NCBI RefSeq assembly: GCF_006440735.1
Contig: NZ_VFUA01000032.1
Span: 1 to 56,391 of the forward strand
Origin: Mesorhizobium sp. B2-7-1
GTDB lineage: Bacteria; Pseudomonadota; Alphaproteobacteria; Rhizobiales; Rhizobiaceae
DNA length: 56,391 nucleotides
Direction: 5' to 3'
The position numbers were made by a program, and so were the translations under genes. Shown piece after piece: positions 17,992-30,151 of this stretch (position 1 is its first letter; each line of letters starts with the position of its first letter). The notes beneath the pieces are model-generated. The model did not search any database and was not told the origin of the DNA. It worked only from the letters and a program-made list of their open reading frames with translations.

Positions 17992-18031
17992 TCAACCTTG
18001 ATCGTTGGTTTCCGTGCGAAGCCCCCCGCAG

Positions 18032-18199
18032 CTTCGTCATTCCAGGGCGAAGCAGGAGCGAAGCTCCGTCGCGAAGACCCTGGAATCCATGCGCAGCGGA
18101 GCAGAATTCTGCACCGCCGCGGCGCGTCGACGTCACGGCATGGATCCTCGGGTCTGCGCCGCGTCGCTGCGCTCCTTGCTCCGCCCGTGGATGACGAAG
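18032..18199. repeat. 168-bp rhizobial intergenic palindromic element
   Basis: Ends in perfect 9-bp inverted termini, CTTCGTCAT and ATGACGAAG. The interior reads tccagggcgaagcaggagcg ... ggaatccatg ... catggatcctcgggtctgcg ... ccgcccgtgg, so the two halves are themselves loosely complementary. A short derivative joining both ends lies at 48664-48699. It is non-coding and lies between the ROK gene and phoB. Confidence 0.75.
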
Positions 18200-18273
18200 C
18201 ACAAGCGTCTCGGCTACTGACCAGCGTAGATGTTGGAAGTGCCTAGCTGTCAGGACTTCGGCGCGCCCCGAGA

Positions 18274-18963
18274 CTAATCTTCCCTGATCGCGTAACCCGC
18301 GCCACGGATGGTGCGAATGACGTCGGGCATGCGGCCATTGTTGACCGCCTTGCGCAGGCGCCCGACATGCACGTCCACGGTGCGCTCGTCGATATAGATC
18401 GTCTCGCCCCAGACATTGTCGAGCAGCTGGCTGCGCGAGAACACGCGGCCGGGATGGCGCATCATGAATTCGAGCAGGCGGAACTCGGTCGGGCCGAGCC
18501 TGATCTCGCTCTTCTTGCGGTAGACGCGGTGCGATTCGCGGTCGAGCACGATGTCGCCGACCTTGAGCACGCTGGACAGCACCTCCGGCTTGGCGCGGCG
18601 CAGCAGCGCCTTGACGCGCGCCATGAACTCCGGCGTCGAGAACGGCTTGACCAGATAGTCGTCGGCGCCGGTCGAGAGGCCGCGCACGCGGTCGCTTTCC
18701 TCGCCGCGCGCCGTCAGCATGATGATCGGCAGCCGCTCGGTCTCGGGCCGCATCCTGAGACGCCGGCAGAGCTCGATGCCGGAAACCGCCGGCACCATCC
18801 AGTCGAGCACGAGCAGGTCGGGAACGTTTTCTTGCAGGCGGATTTCGGCCTCGTCGCCGCGGGTCACCACTTCAACCTGGTAACCCTCGGATTCGAGGTT
18901 GTAGCGGAGCAGCACCCCCAGCGGCTCCTCGTCCTCCACCACCATGATGCGTGGCGCGATCAT
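18274..18963 (-). CDS. phoB: Phosphate regulon response regulator PhoB
   Basis: A 229-residue OmpR-family regulator. The receiver domain (about residues 5-118) has VVEDEEPLGVLLRYNLESEGYQV, Asp54 (LLVLDWMVP) and Lys in YLVKPFSTPE. The winged helix (about 130-227) contains LGPTEFRLLEFMMRHPGRVFSRSQLLDNVWG and ends RTIRGAGYAIRED. It is the last gene of pstSCAB-phoU-phoB, 17 bp after phoU. The start at 18963 is used because the longer frame upstream runs back into phoU. Three Pho-box heptamers upstream of pstS imply autoregulation. PhoR is not in the window. Confidence 0.95.
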   Translation of the reverse strand: MIAPRIMVVEDEEPLGVLLRYNLESEGYQVEVVTRGDEAEIRLQENVPDLLVLDWMVPAVSGIELCRRLRMRPETERLPIIMLTARGEESDRVRGLSTGADDYLVKPFSTPEFMARVKALLRRAKPEVLSSVLKVGDIVLDRESHRVYRKKSEIRLGPTEFRLLEFMMRHPGRVFSRSQLLDNVWGETIYIDERTVDVHVGRLRKAVNNGRMPDVIRTIRGAGYAIRED

Positions 18964-18980
18964 CGGGGTAACCTTTTCCG

Positions 18981-19688
18981 TCAGGCCGCTGGCGCCGCCA
19001 TTGCCGTCTCGTCCTGCTTCGGACGGTTGGCGGGCAATTGCGTGCCGGTCAGCACATAATAGGCGTTCTCGGCGATGTTGGTCACATGGTCGCCGATGCG
19101 CTCGAGATTCTTGGCGCAGAACAAAAGATGCGTGCAAGCGGTGATGTTGCGCGGGTCTTCCATCATGTAGGTCAACAGCTCGCGGAAGACGGACGTGTAT
19201 TTGACGTCGATGCGCTCGTCGTCGTTGCGAAGCTTGGCCAGCGCCGTGGCATCGCCCGCCGTATATTCCTGGATCACGGCCTGGACCTGGATCAGCACCA
19301 TCTGCGCCATGGAATCGATCGAATGCGTGAGGTCGCGCGGCGCGGCGCTGACGCCGACCGAACCGACGCGCTTGGCGATGTTCTTGGCGAGGTCGCCGAT
19401 GCGCTCGAGGTCGCCCGCCATGCGGATCGAGCCGACCACGTGACGAAGATCGTCGGCCATCGGCTGCCGCTTGGCGATCAGCGTGATGGCGCGGTCGTCG
19501 AGCTCGCGCTGGCGCGCGTCCATGATGGCGTCGTCGGAGACGACGCGCTGCGCCAGCGCATTGTCGGTTTCGAGCAAGGCCCTGGTCGCGCCGCCGACCA
19601 TGGAGCCGGCGAGATCGCCCATGTCGTTGATGAGCCGGCTGATCTGCCTCAAATCCTCGTCGAAGGAGGCGACGGTATGTTCGGCCAT
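18981..19688 (-). CDS. phoU: Phosphate signalling protein PhoU
   Basis: A 235-residue helical protein with two tandem three-helix PhoU repeats. The hallmark motifs are IRMAGDLERIGDLAKNIAKR in the first repeat and FCAKNLERIGDHVTNIAENAYYVLTG in the second, both carrying the E/DxxxD metal-binding pattern. PhoU links Pst transport activity to PhoR/PhoB signalling and restrains phosphate uptake. The ATG at 19688 (MAEHTVASFDEDLRQ) is preferred over the longer open frame, which overlaps pstB. Confidence 0.95.
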   Translation of the reverse strand: MAEHTVASFDEDLRQISRLINDMGDLAGSMVGGATRALLETDNALAQRVVSDDAIMDARQRELDDRAITLIAKRQPMADDLRHVVGSIRMAGDLERIGDLAKNIAKRVGSVGVSAAPRDLTHSIDSMAQMVLIQVQAVIQEYTAGDATALAKLRNDDERIDVKYTSVFRELLTYMMEDPRNITACTHLLFCAKNLERIGDHVTNIAENAYYVLTGTQLPANRPKQDETAMAAPAA

Positions 19689-19708
19689 GATGATGTCCTC
19701 GTATGTAC

Positions 19709-20512
19709 TCAGCCGAAGCGGCCGGTGATGTAGTCCTGCGTGCGCTTCTCGCGGGGCGAGGTGAAGATCTTCTCGGTCCGGTCGAACTCCACCAGCTCGC
19801 CGAGATACATGAACGCCGTCTGCCGCGACACGCGCGCCGCCTGCTGCATGTTGTGGGTGACGATGACGATCGTGTAGTCGGCCTGCAATTCGTCGATCAG
19901 CTCCTCGATCTTGGCCGTCGACAGAGGATCGAGCGCCGAAGCCGGCTCGTCGAGCAGGATGACCTCGGGCTTCACCGCCACGGTGCGGGCGATGCACAGG
20001 CGCTGCTGCTGGCCGCCGGAAAGGCTGAGCCCGCTGGCGTTGAGCTTGTCCTTGACCTCGCTCCAGAGCGCGGCGCGCTTCAGCGCCTGCTCGACGCGGC
20101 TGTCCATCTCGGCCTTGCTGATCTTCTCATAGAGCCTGACGCCGAAGGCGATGTTTTCGTAGATCGACATCGGGAACGGCGTCGGCTTCTGGAAAACCAT
20201 GCCGATCTTGGTCCTGAGCAGGTTGAGGTCCTGCGAGCGGTCGAGGATGTTCTTGCCGTCGAGCAGCACCTGGCCCTCGGCGCTCTGCTTCGGATAGAGC
20301 TCGTAGATGCGGTTGAGCACCCGCAGCAGCGTCGACTTCCCGCAGCCCGACGGGCCGATGAAGGCCGTCACGCTGCGCTCCGGCAGGGACAGGTTGATGT
20401 CCTTCAGCGCCTTCGACTGGCCATAGTAGAAGTTGAGGTTCTTGACCTCGATCTTGGCCTTCTCGACGGTCGCGTCGGGTGCGTTCAGGTCGGTGGACAA
20501 CATCGGTTTCAT
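19709..20512 (-). CDS. pstB: Phosphate ABC transporter ATPase PstB
   Basis: A 267-residue ATPase with Walker [10 protein letters not shown], signature [18 protein letters not shown], Walker [14 protein letters not shown] and H-loop VTHN. Family-specific text includes [18 protein letters not shown] and [19 protein letters not shown]. The ATG at 20512 overlaps the pstA stop as ATGA, showing translational coupling; a second Met nine bases later is an alternative start. It energises high-affinity phosphate uptake. Confidence 0.95.
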   Translation of the reverse strand: MKPMLSTDLNAPDATVEKAKIEVKNLNFYYGQSKALKDINLSLPERSVTAFIGPSGCGKSTLLRVLNRIYELYPKQSAEGQVLLDGKNILDRSQDLNLLRTKIGMVFQKPTPFPMSIYENIAFGVRLYEKISKAEMDSRVEQALKRAALWSEVKDKLNASGLSLSGGQQQRLCIARTVAVKPEVILLDEPASALDPLSTAKIEELIDELQADYTIVIVTHNMQQAARVSRQTAFMYLGELVEFDRTEKIFTSPREKRTQDYITGRFG

Positions 20513-21360
20513 CTGTCCTCTCTGCGTCCGGTTAGGCTGCGGGCGATGATGCTCAGCCCGAGAACCGTCAGGGTGATTATGAGTGCGCCCGTCCAGGCCA
20601 GTTGCTGCCATTCCTCATAAGGGCTGAGAGCGAACTGGAAGATGGTCACCGGCAGGCTGGCCATCGGGGCATTGAGATTGCTCGACCAGAACTGGTTGTT
20701 GAGCGCGGTGAAGAGAAGCGGCGCCGTCTCGCCGGAGATGCGGGCGATCGCCAAAAGGATGCCGGTGACGATGCCCGACATTGCCGCGCGATAGGCGACC
20801 GAGCGGATCACCACCCAGCGCGGCGCGCCGATGGCGGTACCTGCTTCGCGCAGCGCGTTGGGCACCAGGTTCAGCATGTCCTCGGTGGTGCGCACCACGA
20901 CGGGAATCACCAGGATCGACAGCGAGACGGCGCCGGCAATCGCCGAGAAATGCCCCATCGGCCGCACCATCAGCTCATAGACGAACAGGCCGATGATGAT
21001 CGAGGGGGCCGACAACAGGATGTCGTTGATGAAGCGCACCACCGTGGTGAGCTTCGAGAAGCGTCCGTATTCGGCCATGTAGGTGCCGGCCAGCACGCCG
21101 ATCGGCGTGCCGACGATTATGCCGATGACGGTCATCACGATGCTGCCGTAGATGGCGTTGAGCAGGCCGCCGGCATCGCCGGGCGGCGGCGTCATTTCAG
21201 TGAACACGGCCGGGTTCACCCCGGCGAGCCCCTTGTAGAGCAGGGCGCCGAGGATCAGCGCCAGCCAGGCGAGGCCGATGCCCGCCGCGACGACGCACAG
21301 CGCCATCATCACGGCATTCTTGCGTTTGCGGCCTTGGTGAAGCGATTGGGCAGTCGACAT
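20509..21360 (-). CDS. pstA: Phosphate ABC transporter permease PstA
   Basis: A 283-residue inner-membrane permease with six predicted helices. Conserved PstA blocks are [55 protein letters not shown] and the EAA-loop region [26 protein letters not shown]. It lies 3 bp after the pstC stop and overlaps pstB by four bases, so the genes are tightly coupled. Confidence 0.95.
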   Translation of the reverse strand: MSTAQSLHQGRKRKNAVMMALCVVAAGIGLAWLALILGALLYKGLAGVNPAVFTEMTPPPGDAGGLLNAIYGSIVMTVIGIIVGTPIGVLAGTYMAEYGRFSKLTTVVRFINDILLSAPSIIIGLFVYELMVRPMGHFSAIAGAVSLSILVIPVVVRTTEDMLNLVPNALREAGTAIGAPRWVVIRSVAYRAAMSGIVTGILLAIARISGETAPLLFTALNNQFWSSNLNAPMASLPVTIFQFALSPYEEWQQLAWTGALIITLTVLGLSIIARSLTGRREDR

Positions 21361-21363
21361 CGG

Positions 21364-22350
21364 TCAGGCTCCCGTGCGGCTATCGATGCGCAACAGCATG
21401 TAGCGTGCGAGCGCGAGGATGATGAAGGTGATGATGAACAGGATCAGGCCGAGCGACACCAGCGAGGATGTGTAGAGATCGCCGTCGGCTTCGGTGAATT
21501 CGTTGGCGATGGTCGCCGAGATCGTCGTGCCCGGCGCAAACAGCGAGGCGCTGATGCGGTGTGCGTTGCCGATGACGAAGGTGACGGCCATCGTCTCGCC
21601 GAGCGCGCGGCCGAGGCCGAGCATGACGCCGCCCATGATGCCGACGCGGGTATAGGGGATTGTCACGCGCCGGGTCACTTCCCAGGTCGTGCAGCCGATG
21701 CCGTAGGCCGATTCCTTCAGCACCGCCGGCACCGTGTCGAACACGTCCTTGGTGATCGAGGTGATGAAGGGCAGCACCATGATGGCGAGGATCAGCGACG
21801 AGGTCAGCAGGCCGATGCCGTAGGGCGGACCGGCAAACAGGCTGTTGAGGCCGGGGATGCCTTTGAAGAGCCAGATGACGAAGGGCTGCACCGTCGTCTG
21901 GAGGAACGGCGCGAAGACGAACAGGCCCCAGATGCCGTAGATGATCGAGGGAATGCCTGCGAGCAGCTCGACCGCAATGCCGATCGGGCGCCTGAGCGGG
22001 CGCGGGCAAAGCTCGGTCAGGAAAACGGCGATGCCGATGCCGATCGGCACGGCGATCAGTATGGCGATGGCCGAGGTGACGATGGTGCCGTAGATGGGCG
22101 CGAGCGCGCCGAAATTCTCGGTGACCGGGTTCCAGGATTCGGTGGTCAGGAAGGAGAAGCCGAACTTCGACATCGCCTCCCACGAGCCGGCGATCAGCGA
22201 GATCGCGACCCCGCCGAGCAGTACCAGCACGAGGATGGCGGAAAGGCGCGTGGCCGTCCGGAAGGCCATGTCGGTGAAGGCGAAGCGGCGTACTGTCGCT
22301 TCTCTGGTCCGCAGGGCGGACGATGTCGCGGCTTCGGAAACGGCTGTCAT
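21364..22350 (-). CDS. pstC: Phosphate ABC transporter permease PstC
   Basis: A 328-residue inner-membrane permease with a long N-terminal extension and six core helices. Recognisable blocks are FGALAPIYGTIVTSAIAILIAVPIGIGIAVFLTELCP, LLAGIPSIIYGIWGLFVFAPF and LKESAYGIGCTTWEVTRRVTIPYTRVGIMGG. It pairs with PstA to form the phosphate channel. It lies 64 bp after pstS, separated by a hairpin. Confidence 0.95.
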   Translation of the reverse strand: MTAVSEAATSSALRTREATVRRFAFTDMAFRTATRLSAILVLVLLGGVAISLIAGSWEAMSKFGFSFLTTESWNPVTENFGALAPIYGTIVTSAIAILIAVPIGIGIAVFLTELCPRPLRRPIGIAVELLAGIPSIIYGIWGLFVFAPFLQTTVQPFVIWLFKGIPGLNSLFAGPPYGIGLLTSSLILAIMVLPFITSITKDVFDTVPAVLKESAYGIGCTTWEVTRRVTIPYTRVGIMGGVMLGLGRALGETMAVTFVIGNAHRISASLFAPGTTISATIANEFTEADGDLYTSSLVSLGLILFIITFIILALARYMLLRIDSRTGA

Positions 22351-22376
22351 TTAGCCCCTCGCATTTCGAAAGAGAC

Positions 22377-22401
22377 AGGAGGGCGCCAAAGACGCCCTCC
22401 T
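22377..22401 (-). terminator. Hairpin between pstS and pstC
   Basis: Nine-bp inverted repeat (AGGAGGGCG and its complement, 7-base loop) in the 64-bp gap. It has no long T-tract, so it more likely stabilises pstS mRNA or causes partial attenuation than full termination. High pstS relative to pstCAB is typical. Confidence 0.65.
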
Positions 22402-22414
22402 TATTCGCTAGGAA

Positions 22415-23473
22415 TTACATGCCGGAGTAGAGCGGCTTGCCGCTCGCGTCGACGATGTCCTTGCCCCACATCTCCTCGACGCTCTTCACGACGGCGTCGG
22501 GCATCGGAACATAGTCCAGGCCGGCGGCCAGCTCGTCGCCCTTGGCATAGGACCAGGCGAAGAACTTGAGCGCTTCGGTCGTCGCCGCGGCGTCATCGGG
22601 CTTCTTGTAGACGAGGATCCAGGTGGCCGAGGTCATCGGCCAGGATTCGGCGCCGGTCTGGTTGGCCAGGATGACGCCGTAGCCCGGCTGCGAGCTCCAG
22701 TCGGCATTGGCCGCGGCGGCCGAGAACGCGGCGGCGGTCGGCTCGACCTTCTTGCCGTCCTTGTTGATCAGGTCGGTATAGGTGAGCTTGTTCTGCTTGG
22801 CATAGGCGTATTCGACGTAACCGATCGCGCCGCCGGTCTGCGAGACGTTGTTGGCGACGCCCTCATTGCCCTTGGCGCCGATGCCCACCGGCCATTCGAG
22901 CGCGGTGTTGACGCCGACCTTCGACTTCCAGTCGGCGCTGACGTCGGCCAGGTAGTAGCTGAAGTTGAACGTGGTGCCCGAGCCGTCCGAACGGTGCACG
23001 ACGGCGATCGCCTGGTCGGGCAGCTTGGCGTCGGGGTTGAGCTTCTTGATCGCTTCGTCGTTCCAGTTGGTGATCTTGCCGACGAAGATGTCGGCCAGCG
23101 TCGGGCCGTCGAGCACCAGCTCGCCCGGCTTGATGCCTTCGAGGTTGACGACCGGAACGATGCCGCCCATCACCATCGGGAACTGCGCGAGCCCGGTGGA
23201 GTCGAGGTCCTCACCTTTCAGCGGCGCGTCGGAAGCGCCGAAGGTCACGGTCTTGGCCTTGATCTGCTTGATGCCGCCGCCGGAGCCGATCGACTGGTAG
23301 TTGAGACCGATGCCGGTCTCCTTCTTGTAGGCGTCGGCCCACTTCGCGTAGATCGGATAGGGGAAGGTGGCGCCGGCGCCGGAGATATCGGCTGCCATCG
23401 CGGCGGAGATGCTAAGGGTTGATGCCGCAGCCATTGCAATCGCAACGGCCGCCGAGCGGATGAAATGTCTCAT
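22415..23473 (-). CDS. pstS: Periplasmic phosphate-binding protein PstS
   Basis: A 352-residue protein with signal peptide [27 protein letters not shown] (cleavage about residue 27). The mature chain starts [27 protein letters not shown]. Phosphate-binding segments include [23 protein letters not shown] and [16 protein letters not shown]. It is the first gene of the operon and under three Pho-box heptamers 78-106 bp upstream. Confidence 0.96.
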   Translation of the reverse strand: MRHFIRSAAVAIAMAAASTLSISAAMAADISGAGATFPYPIYAKWADAYKKETGIGLNYQSIGSGGGIKQIKAKTVTFGASDAPLKGEDLDSTGLAQFPMVMGGIVPVVNLEGIKPGELVLDGPTLADIFVGKITNWNDEAIKKLNPDAKLPDQAIAVVHRSDGSGTTFNFSYYLADVSADWKSKVGVNTALEWPVGIGAKGNEGVANNVSQTGGAIGYVEYAYAKQNKLTYTDLINKDGKKVEPTAAAFSAAAANADWSSQPGYGVILANQTGAESWPMTSATWILVYKKPDDAAATTEALKFFAWSYAKGDELAAGLDYVPMPDAVVKSVEEMWGKDIVDASGKPLYSGM

Positions 23474-23550
23474 GTGGCCTGCTCCTGTTCGGAAGATGGT
23501 CTTTCGGCACCCGTTCTATCGGCGCCCGGTGAGCGCAATAGCCTTCGATT

Positions 23551-23579
23551 ATTACAGTCGCATGACAGTTTCGTGTCAG
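23551..23579 (-). promoter_or_regulatory. Triple Pho-box upstream of pstS
   Basis: On the minus strand, three 7-mers each separated by four bases: CTGACAC, CTGTCAT, CTGTAAT, at 11-bp spacing. The middle copy matches the CTGTCAT consensus exactly. This is the PhoB-binding layout expected for pstS. Confidence 0.85.
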
Positions 23580-23682
23580 CCCGGTAACGCCCGAAGGGGG
23601 ATGCCTGGAGAGGTCCGCGGCGGCCGCGAAGGACCGGCCGGAGTTTGCCGTGGGAATCAGCAACTTGTCTGACTTTTGAATC

Positions 23683-23719
23683 AAAAAAATATCCCGGCGG
23701 CCGGGTCACGGCCGCCGGG
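23683..23719 (-). terminator. Rho-independent terminator, leftward
   Basis: A 10-bp perfect stem (CCCGGCGGCC, 7-base loop, complement) followed on the minus strand by AT and a run of seven T. It lies about 330 bp beyond the stop of the hybrid kinase. It could end that transcript's long 3' region or an independent small RNA. Confidence 0.7.
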
Positions 23720-23899
23720 AAATAAAATCCGGACGAGAGCGCGTTGCCTGAACGCCAGAGCAGATCATGGCCTGGCCATCGCCGAAAACAGGTCCGTTGG
23801 GGTAGAGTCGACGCTGTTTCTTGTTGGCGGTCGCTGCTCCCGCCCGTAACCGAGGAGCGGAATCAATGTCATGATTGTCCGAGCTTGGCGTTTGCTTTG

Positions 23900-23921
23900 G
23901 TATGGTGCGATCGCACCATAC
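23900..23921. other. Perfect 22-bp palindrome
   Basis: The half-site GTATGGTGCGA is followed directly by its reverse complement, centred on GCGATCGC. It lies in a 577-bp gene-free stretch (23474-24050) between pstS and the hybrid kinase. It could be an operator for a dimeric regulator or a structured RNA element. Confidence 0.7.
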
Positions 23922-23979
23922 GCATGCGTCAGCGTCATGCGCCCGCCTGCCGGCTAAATCCGCCCTGTCTCCTGGTTTC

Positions 23980-24050
23980 GCGCAATTCCGCACGAACGGC
24001 TATGGCGAAGGCGCCGAGCCTGACCGTTTCACACGTTTCCTGGAATTGCT

Positions 24051-24053
<3 letters not shown>
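23980..24053. repeat. Intergenic palindromic element (GCAATTCC family)
   Basis: A 74-bp unit with inverted ends GCAATTCC and GGAATTGC, and an interior containing ggctatggcgaaggcgcc and gaccgtttcacacgtttcctg. It resembles the unit within 35468-35597. Its right end overlaps the stop codon of the hybrid kinase (24051-24053). Confidence 0.7.
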
Positions 24054-27407
<3,354 letters not shown>

Positions 27408-27606
27408 TCCTACCCCCAAGGCCGAACCGTGCAGGTTCGTCGGCGGAATGTGCCCGACAAGCATTAACGATCCGCTAACCATAATGATTGCAACCGCCAG
27501 CCGCCCGGTGCCGTTGAGGCAGATTGCGATCTTCGCGCCGGCTGCGGTAATCCGCCCGTTGGCGGCCGAGGCAATGACGCATTATAAGGTGCCTGAGGTG
27601 TTGCTA

Positions 27607-27954
27607 ATGTTTGGTCGAATCGCGGCTTTCGTCCTGTGCCCGGCGCTGCTTGCAGCGGGCGGCTGCGTGCGCAGCGACGACGGCACGGTGATCGTTCCAA
27701 GCCGTATGGACGTCAGGCGTGTCTGGGACCAGACGCCGCCGGGGACGGCCGCGCCGCGACAGGTCGAGTCGGACGTGTTTCCTCTGCCGCCGAGCGTGCC
27801 GCCGGGCCCAGCTGTACGGCGCTACCCAAAGCGCGTTTCGATGGCGCCATCCCTGAACCAGGACCTGCCCGACGCGTCTGCCGGCGAGCAGAGACCGCTG
27901 GCCTGCAGGAATGTCGGCGAAAACGGCAGGCGCTACCGGGTCGTCTGCGAGTAA
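27607..27954 (+). CDS. Small proline-rich lipoprotein
   Basis: A 115-residue putative lipoprotein. The signal MFGRIAAFVLCPALLAAGGC has an acceptable lipobox ending at Cys20. The mature part is Pro/Arg-rich and hydrophilic and ends with ACRNVGENGRRYRVVCE, a possible disulfide. An in-frame ATG at 27574 would add 11 residues and break the signal, so 27607 is chosen. It is divergent from the hybrid kinase. No known family. Confidence 0.65.
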   Translation: MFGRIAAFVLCPALLAAGGCVRSDDGTVIVPSRMDVRRVWDQTPPGTAAPRQVESDVFPLPPSVPPGPAVRRYPKRVSMAPSLNQDLPDASAGEQRPLACRNVGENGRRYRVVCE

Positions 27955-28008
27955 TTGTCGCCTGGTCGGCGCTGCCGGACACCCGCAAGGCGGGGGACGA
28001 CGACCGGA

Positions 28009-28953
28009 TCAATTCGCAGGGAAGAAGGCCGGCCCGACCACGCGCACCGGCTTTGCGTCGGCCGGCACAACCGACTCGGACTGCGCGATCGAGCTGGTCG
28101 CATCCGCTCCCGCGTCCTGGGCGCTGTTTGCTGGAATGTCCGAGACCGTCCCCGGACCCGACCCCAGATCCGGTCTCGTCGTCGGCAAGGGAATGATGGC
28201 GTTTTCCATGTTTCTCGGCGTCACCGTGCGCGCCCTGAGCTCAGCCACACGCTGGGAGTAGCGCTTGACGTCGCAGGCCTTGAACTCGGGGGCATCGCGA
28301 TAGCGGAAGGCGGCTGGCAGTTCGGTGTAGGGCTTGCGCGTCTCGACCGCGACCATCTGGTCGGTCTCAAGGCTCGGATCGCTCAGTGTATAGAGATCGA
28401 CATCCGCATCGTCGCAGATGTAGCGGCATTGATCGACCGTATCGTTGAGGTCTCCGGCTCGCGCGAATTGCGAATTCGGCGCAGGGAAGAAATAGCCGTC
28501 CGAGCGGCGAACGCAAAACAGCATCGCATTCCCGCTATAGGCCGGAGCGGAAGCCTCGGTGTTGGACGCCTGCTGCTGCGCCTGCTGCCGCTTGGGAGCC
28601 GCCTGACAGCCAAGCGCGACGTATCTCGCCTGCAATCCGGCGGAGTCGCGGCCGGAACTGCCGATGCTGGCGATCCGACGCTGCACGTCGGTCCGGTTCC
28701 GGATGAGATCCGCGCAGGCATTGAAGAAGCCTCCGGCAGCGCTGCTGGCGGTGCATCGGCGCTGCCTTTCCAGCCCCTGGATCGCGGCAAGCTGGCGCCT
28801 CAGTTGCGCAAGCTCGGGGCTCGCCGCGTCGCGGCCGCCGGACAGCATCTGGCTTCTCAGCGCCGAGCAAGAATCGGCATAGGAAACCTGCGTTATCGCC
28901 AAGATCGCCATGACCACCAGGCATGGTATCTTGAGAAACCGCAACCTCGCCAT
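28009..28953 (-). CDS. DUF2865 secreted protein
   Basis: A 314-residue protein with signal peptide MARLRFLKIPCLVVMAILAITQVSYA (cleavage after SYA, residue 26). The DUF2865 core has paired cysteines. The first set (SCSALR, RRCTAS, NACADLIR, ALGC) is followed by FCVRRSDGYFFPAPNSQF and the signature DTVDQCRYICDDADVDLYTL, then YTELPAAFRYRDAPEFKACD. This family is widespread in Hyphomicrobiales and its function is unknown. The C-terminal 80 residues are low-complexity. Confidence 0.88.
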   Translation of the reverse strand: MARLRFLKIPCLVVMAILAITQVSYADSCSALRSQMLSGGRDAASPELAQLRRQLAAIQGLERQRRCTASSAAGGFFNACADLIRNRTDVQRRIASIGSSGRDSAGLQARYVALGCQAAPKRQQAQQQASNTEASAPAYSGNAMLFCVRRSDGYFFPAPNSQFARAGDLNDTVDQCRYICDDADVDLYTLSDPSLETDQMVAVETRKPYTELPAAFRYRDAPEFKACDVKRYSQRVAELRARTVTPRNMENAIIPLPTTRPDLGSGPGTVSDIPANSAQDAGADATSSIAQSESVVPADAKPVRVVGPAFFPAN

Positions 28954-29248
28954 CGGGTGCCACCCCTGTTCGAAAAACGAGTTCGACTTAATCGATGCCG
29001 GCTAATTGAGAAGATACTTATGTATAGAAAGGTTAGCCAGAAACTTTCTTATAGGACATAAGTGTTATGCTCAATATTGTGAAGCAAATATTACGCTTTC
29101 ATCTCAAGATTGAGACAGCAGTCGAAAAACCATTTTCAGGCCGGCCAAGGCCGCGCCGCGGCGCGATCACGGATCGCTGATGAAACCTTTGCCCGCTGAC
29201 GGACGTTGTTGGCGTTGATGTGACCGCGCAGCGCAGAGGAGACCGAAG
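28954..29248. other. AT-rich gene-free stretch
   Basis: No gene found. The centre (about 28990-29110) is far AT-richer than the window average, with segments like gagaagatacttatgtatag and gtgaagcaaatattacgctt. It probably holds the promoter of the leftward DUF2865 gene. The rest, up to the ribosome site agaggaga before 29249, is GC-rich. Confidence 0.5.
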
Positions 29249-29470
29249 ATGTCCATTCACTTCACCGTCTCTGGCCTGACCAGGAACCTGATCCATTCGC
29301 TTGGGCTGGATCATGAGCAGGCGCCGAGGCCCCTTACCCCCGAACAGAGCCTTCTCTTGGATTGTTACCTGGCCGGGCAGATCCCGGACTCCGCCTGGAG
29401 CGATTATGTCTTCGAGATGCCGGAGCTGGAAAAACACGCTGAGGTCAGGCGCGCACGCCGTTTGACCTGA
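29249..29470 (+). CDS. Hypothetical 73-residue protein
   Basis: Begins MSIHFTVSGLTRNLIHSLGL; the rest is mildly acidic and contains LTPEQSLLLDCYLAGQIPDSAW, a helical stretch seen in small rhizobial proteins. It has no signal or membrane segment. A good ribosome site (agaggag) lies 8 bp before the ATG, and coding-like composition supports a real gene. Function unknown. Confidence 0.65.
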   Translation: MSIHFTVSGLTRNLIHSLGLDHEQAPRPLTPEQSLLLDCYLAGQIPDSAWSDYVFEMPELEKHAEVRRARRLT

Positions 29471-29520
29471 AAGCAATTCCAGGAAAAGCGTGAGACGGTT
29501 GGGCTCTGCGCCTTCGCCGT
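29471..29520. repeat. Partial intergenic palindromic element (GCAATTCC family)
   Basis: Starts aagcaattccaggaaaagcg, then tgagacggttgggctctgcg and ccttcgccgt. It is the opposite orientation of the 23980 copy and lacks the far inverted end. It fills the space between two convergent genes. Confidence 0.65.
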
Positions 29521-29523
29521 CCT

Positions 29524-29889
29524 CTACTTCTTCGGCGAGTTGAATTGCAGCGTGAAGACATTGCCGGCTATGCCTTGCGCCAGCGATGGCGAAAGGCTGA
29601 GCGGCAGACAGTCGTTTAGGGCCTTGGTCGCCGCATCGACATAGGCCTTGCGCGCCTTGTCGTCGCCGCCGACATGAATGGCGGTTGTCCTCGGCGGCCC
29701 GATCAGCGTTCCGTCGCGTTTGAAGCTGAAGCTGAGCGTGGCCGAGGAATTGTCGGAATTGGCCGGCGGTGTCCAGCAGGCGAGCAAGGCGGCCCCTACC
29801 TCGTTCATGCTGTTGAGCGACGCGGCGGCCGAAGGAAAGGACACAATCGACAGCGCGCCCGCCATCATCAAAAGTCTTGCCATGTCCAT
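29524..29889 (-). CDS. Exported protein resembling TolA/TonB C-terminal domain
   Basis: A 121-residue protein. The signal peptide MDMARLLMMAGALSIVSFPSAAA is cleaved at about residue 23. The mature region has ALLACWTPPANSDNSSATLSFSFKRDGTLIGPPRTT, then ALNDCLPLSLSPSLAQGIAGNVFTLQFNSPKK. The pattern (one beta strand with an R/KDG turn, two conserved cysteines, final beta strand) looks like a TolA-C/TonB-C-type fold, but this is inference from pattern. The start at 29889 has a gaggg site; the longer upstream frame is unlikely. Confidence 0.65.
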   Translation of the reverse strand: MDMARLLMMAGALSIVSFPSAAASLNSMNEVGAALLACWTPPANSDNSSATLSFSFKRDGTLIGPPRTTAIHVGGDDKARKAYVDAATKALNDCLPLSLSPSLAQGIAGNVFTLQFNSPKK

Positions 29890-30151
29890 CGCAGGCCCTC
29901 GTTGCCGTCGCTCAGCCGCCTGACGGTATCGTACGATCCATGACGAGGATGACAACAGGATTTCAACCTGCCCGCCGGCGCTGCAATCATACTGTCGTGA
30001 TTGCCGCGCGATGGCCGCGAAAAAGCAAAAGGCCGGCACGGAGCCGACCTTTCCCTTGCCTCGTCATGGCGCCAGTACATCCGTGGTCGCGGCGAGGACT
30101 GCGACCAGTAGACAGGCCTTGGGTAAACGAAACCTTAACGCCGGCGGATTG

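Noticed and set aside
20602..22569. 655-residue plus-strand open frame
   Set aside because: Spans pstA, pstC and the end of pstS on the opposite strand; composition typical of a shadow frame.
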